From positions 14,428,714 to 14,492,713 of the forward strand of contig OZ025273.1 in the NCBI GenBank assembly GCA_964019165.1: 64,000 nt of DNA, in the 5' to 3' direction. Of the stretch, positions 60,182-64,000 are shown piece after piece. A program made the translations under genes and the position numbers. The notes under the pieces are model-generated. The model saw only the letters and a list, made by a program, of their open reading frames with translations. It made no database searches and was not told the DNA's origin. This stretch comes from Mastigias papua (lineage: Eukaryota; Cnidaria; Scyphozoa; Rhizostomeae; Mastigiidae). Every line of letters begins with the position of its first letter. Positions within the stretch are counted from its first letter, which is position 1.

Positions 60182-63100
60182 ATGTTTTGGAGCTATGACA
60201 CACGTACTTATAGTGATTGTAGGCCTTGCATGGTAATGTCAGTTTTGCCACATCTAAAGCACTCTAAAGCTGTATATAGTGTAAAAACACAGATTAAGGC
60301 TAATTTGAGTAGGAAACATTGGCTAAACTACTGGCATCGGTGCAAGCATAGATGTAAAAGACGTTTAATGCATGACATTGACGTACTTCTACTCAAATTC
60401 AATCATACAACAGTATATGCACACATTGTGATTGCTTGTTGTAGGCCTAAATACGTATGTGTGCAAAGTCTGACAAAACAGCAATGACCACTGATCTGAT
60501 GGTCATATGATATTATAAATGCTAGATTCACTGTAGAAATATGCTTAGATTATGTTTTGGAGCTATGATACACGTACTTATAGTGATTGTAGGCCTTGCA
60601 TAGTATTGTCAGTTTTACCACATCTAAAGCACTCTAAAGCTGTATATAGTGTAAAAACACAGACTAAGGCTAATTTGAGTAGGAAACATTGGCTAAACTA
60701 CTGGCATCGGTGCAAGCATAGATGTAAAAGACGTTTAATGCATGACATTGACGTACTTCCACTCAAATTCAATCATACAACAGTATATGCACCCATTGTG
60801 ATTGCTTGTTGTAGGCCTAAATACGTATGTGTGCAAAGTCTGACAAAACAGCAATGACCACTGATCTGATGGTCATATGATATTATAAATGCTAGATTCA
60901 CTGTAGAAATATGCTTAGATTATGTTTTGGAGCTATGACACACGTACTTATAGTGATTGTAGGCCTTGCATAGTATTGTCAGTTTTACCACATCTAAAGC
61001 ACTCTAAAGCTGTATATAGTGTAAAAACACAGACTAAGGCTAATTTGAGTAGGAAACATTGGCTAAACTACTGGCATCGGTGCAAGCATAGATGTAAAAG
61101 ACGTTTAATGCATGACATTGACGCACTTCCACTCAAATTCAATCATACAACAGTATATGCACACATTGTGATTGCTTGTTATAGGCCTAAATACGTATGT
61201 GTGCAAAGTCTGACAATACAGCAATGACCACTGATCTGATGGTCATATGATATTATAAATGCTAGATTCACTGTAGAAATATGCTTAGATTATGTTTTGG
61301 AGCTATGACACATGTACTTAGAGTGATTGTAGGCCTTGCATAGTATTGTCAGTTTTACCACTTCTAAAGCACTCTAAAGCTGTATATAGTGTAAAAACAC
61401 AGACTAAGGCTAATTTGAGTAGGAAACATTGGCTAAACTACTGGCATCGGTGCAAGCATAGATGTAAAAGACGTTTAATGCATGACATTGACGCACTTCC
61501 ACTCAAATTCAATCATACAACAGTATATGCACCCATTGTGATTGCTTGTTGTAGGCCTAAATACGTATGTGTCCAAAGTCTGACAAAACAGCAATGACCA
61601 CTGATCTGATGGTCATATGATATTATAAATGCTAGATTCACTGTAGAAATATGCTTAGATTATGTTTTGGAGCTATGACACACGTACTTATAGTGATTGT
61701 AGGCCTTGCATAGTATTGTCAGTTTTACCACATCTAAAGCACTCTAAAGCTGTATATAGTGTAAAAACACAGACTAAGGCTAATTTGAGTAGGAAACATT
61801 GGCTAAACTACTGGCATCGGTGCAACCATAGATGTAAAAGACGTTTAATGCATGACATTGACGCACTTCCACTCAAATTCAATCATACAACAGTATATGC
61901 ACACATTGTGATTGCTTGTTATGTTCCTAAATACGTATGTGTGCAAAGTCTGACAATACAGCAATGACCACTGATCTGATGGTCATATGATATTATAAAT
62001 GCTAGATTCACTGTAGAAATATGCTTAGATTATGTTTTGGAGCTATGACACACGTACTTATAGTGATTGTAGGCCTTGCATGGTAATGTCAGTTTTACCA
62101 CATCTAAAGCACTCTAAAGCTGTATATAGTGTAAAAACACAGATTAAGGCTAATTTGAGTAGGAAACATTGGCTAAACTACTGGCATCGGTGCAAGCATA
62201 GATGTAAAAGACGTTTAATGCATGACATTGACGTACTTCTACTCAAATTCAATCATACAACAGTATATGCACACATTGTGATTGCTTGTTGTAGGCCTAA
62301 ATACGTATGTGTGCAAAGTCTGACAAAACAGCAATGACCACTGATCTGATGGTCATATGATATTATAAATGCTAGATTCACTGTAGAAATATGCTTAGAT
62401 TATGTTTTGGAGCTATGATACACGTACTTATAGTGATTGTAGGCCTTGCATAGTATTGTCAGTTTTACCACATCTAAAGCACTCTAAAGCTGTATATAGT
62501 GTAAAAACACAGACTAAGGCTAATTTGAGTAGGAAACATTGGCTAAACTACTGGCATCGGTGCAAGCATAGATGTAAAAGACGTTTAATGCATGACATTG
62601 ACGTACTTCCACTCAAATTCAATCATACAACAGTATATGCACCCATTGTGATTGCTTGTTGTAGGCCTAAATACGTATGTGTGCAAAGTCTGACAAAACA
62701 GCAATGACCACTGATCTGATGGTCATATGATATTATAAATGCTAGATTCACTGTAGAAATATGCTTAGATTATGTTTTGGAGCTATGACACACGTACTTA
62801 TAGTGATTGTAGGCCTTGCATAGTATTGTCAGTTTTACCACATCTAAAGCACTCTAAAGCTGTATATAGTGTAAAAACACAGACTAAGGCTAATTTGAGT
62901 AGGAAACATTGGCTAAACTACTGGCATCGGTGCAAGCATAGATGTAAAAGACGTTTAATGCATGACATTGACGTACTTCCACTCAAATTCAATCATACAA
63001 CAGTATATGCACACATTGTGATTGCTTGTTATAGGCCTAAATACGTATGTGTGCAAAGTCTGACAATACAGCAATGACCACTGATCTGATGGTCATATGA

Positions 63101-63881
63101 TATTATAAATGCTAGATTCACTGTAGAAATATGCTTAGATTATGTTTTGGAGCTATGACACATGTACTTAGAGTGATTGTAGGCCTTGCATAGTATTGTC
63201 AGTTTTACCACTTCTAAAGCACTCTAAAGCTGTATATAGTGTAAAAACACAGACTAAGGCTAATTTGAGTAGGAAACATTGGCTAAACTACTGGCATCAG
63301 TGCAAGCATAGATGTAAAAGACGTTTAATGCATGACATTGACGCACTTCCACTCAAATTCAATCATACAACAGCATATGAACACATTGTGATTGCTTGTT
63401 GTAGGCCTAAATACGTATGTGTGCAAAGTCTCACATTACAGCAATGACCACTGATCTGATGGTCATATGATATTATAAATGCTAGATTCACTGTAGAAAT
63501 ATGCTTAGATTATGTTTTGGAGCTATGACACACGTACTTATAGTGATTGTAGGCCTTGCATAGTATTGTCAGTTTTACCACATCTAAAGCACTCTAAAGC
63601 TGTATATAGTGTAAAAACACAGACTAAGGCTAATTTGAGTAGGAAACATTGGCTAAACTACTGGCATCGGTGCAAGCATAGATGTAAAAGACGTTTAATG
63701 CATGACATTGACGCACTTCCACTCAAATTCAATCATACAACAGTATATGCTCACATTGTGATTGCTTGTTATAGGCCTAAATACGTATGTGTGCAAAGTC
63801 TGACAATACAGCAATGACCACTGATCTGATGGTCATATCATATTATAAATGCTAGATTCACCGTAGAAATATGCTTAGATT
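60182..63881 (+). repeat. 1850-bp tandem duplication (5 units x 2)
   Basis: The units at 60182, 60552, 60922, 61292 and 61662 correspond to 62032, 62402, 62772, 63142 and 63512. Shared markers are GCATGGTAATGTC in the first, ATGATACACG, CACCCATTGTG and GACAAAACAGC in the second, and ACATGTACTTAGAG with TTTTACCACTTC in the fourth. Differences grow toward the fourth and fifth units (for example CACATTACAGC and GCATATGAACAC in 63142 only). Confidence 0.92.
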
Positions 63882-64000
63882 ATGTTTTGGAGCTATGACA
63901 CACGTACTTATAGTGATTGTAGGCCTTGCATAGTATTGTCAGTTTTGCCACATGTAAAGCACTTTCAAGCTGTATATAGTGTAAAAACACAGACTAAGGC
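63882..64000 (+). repeat. Head of a truncated satellite unit at the right edge
   Basis: The first 119 bases of a unit, with TGCCACATGTAAAGCACTTTCAAG as in 57223. The window ends inside this unit, so the array continues to the right. Confidence 0.95.

Larger units (their letters stand above)
1..64000 (+). repeat. 370-bp satellite DNA array filling the window
   Basis: The same sequence recurs every 370 bases across the window, always in the same orientation. A unit, starting at the landmark ATG at offset 1, contains these landmarks in order: TTTTGGAGCTATGACAC, GTGATTGTAGGCCT, TAATTTGAGTAGGAAAC, ACGTTTAATGCATGAC, ACAACAGTATATGCACAC, GGCCTAAATACGTATGTG, an inverted repeat ATGACCA/TGGTCAT, and GATTCACTGTAGAAATATGC. 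Unit starts run at 27 + 370n. The phase shifts only at seven 180-bp deletions and at single small indels in the units starting at 22817 (+1), 36878 (-9), 37979, 47600, 52041 and 53522 (+1 each) and 58703 (-1). A hand-counted unit (59442-59811) is 37% G+C. Each unit has one GATC, so a GATC-cutting enzyme should give a 370-bp ladder with a 190-bp minor band. No unique sequence, transposon or inversion interrupts the array. I do not recognise the family. A centromeric or other heterochromatic location is inferred from the organisation alone. Confidence 0.98.

Noticed and set aside
1..64000. CRISPR array
   Set aside because: Repeat and spacer structure is absent: the whole 370-bp unit repeats, including everything between any two conserved motifs, and no cas genes are present.
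1..64000. 5S rDNA-derived or other rDNA-derived satellite
   Set aside because: None of the internal control regions or conserved stems of 5S rRNA can be seen in the unit, and G+C is low.
1..64000. A mobile element or helitron with terminal repeats as the repeat unit
   Set aside because: Units abut exactly with no target-site duplication, terminal inverted repeat or linker, and no transposase or Rep-like frame is present.

Overview
The whole 64 kb window is one uninterrupted satellite DNA array. A repeat unit of 370 bp is joined head to tail in a single orientation from the first base to the last. From the recurrence of a fixed landmark (the ATG of ATGTTTTGG, first at position 27) I count 169 full-length units between 27 and 63881. 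There are also seven 190-bp half-size units, a 26-bp tail of a unit at the left edge and a 119-bp head of a unit at the right edge. This count balances exactly: 169 x 370 + 7 x 190, with net -5 bases of small indels, gives 63855. I see no unique gene, RNA gene, transposon, CRISPR array, rRNA or tRNA, and no inversion. The array extends beyond both ends of the window.

This points to a eukaryotic chromosome in heterochromatin, such as centromeric, pericentromeric, subtelomeric, sex- or B-chromosome sequence, assembled from long reads. A unit I counted by hand (59442-59811) is 37% G+C, and the consensus has 5 CpG where about 12.5 would be expected. That suits a genome with cytosine methylation, but this is inference. 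I do not recognise the family and cannot name the organism.

Layout, using the 27-based phase. 27-2616: mixed units. 2617-20966: a domain where many units have G instead of T just after the landmark ATG; it holds all seven 190-bp units (4827, 7607, 8907, 12427, 13357, 16507, 18547) and tandem duplications with periods of 1110, 1300, 930, 740 and 2040 bp. 19857-24297: heterogeneous units. 24298-34287: 1110-bp and 740-bp higher-order repeats. 34288-55002: a mosaic of recurring subtypes (called S, M, R, Q, H, T, U, V, W below) in which blocks of four to seven units reappear 5.9 and 7.8 kb away. 55003-58702: a 1480-bp repeat. 60182-63881: two copies of an 1850-bp repeat.

About 95 of the 169 units carry a 101-codon reading frame. 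I do not consider it a gene: the other units are broken by several independent stops, variation between units is mostly amino-acid changing, and 370 is not a multiple of 3. What is more likely to matter is the DNA itself: a conserved 7-bp inverted repeat in nearly every unit, an 8-bp hypervariable block between conserved flanks, unit lengths near one and two nucleosomes, and a readable record of unequal crossover and gene conversion.
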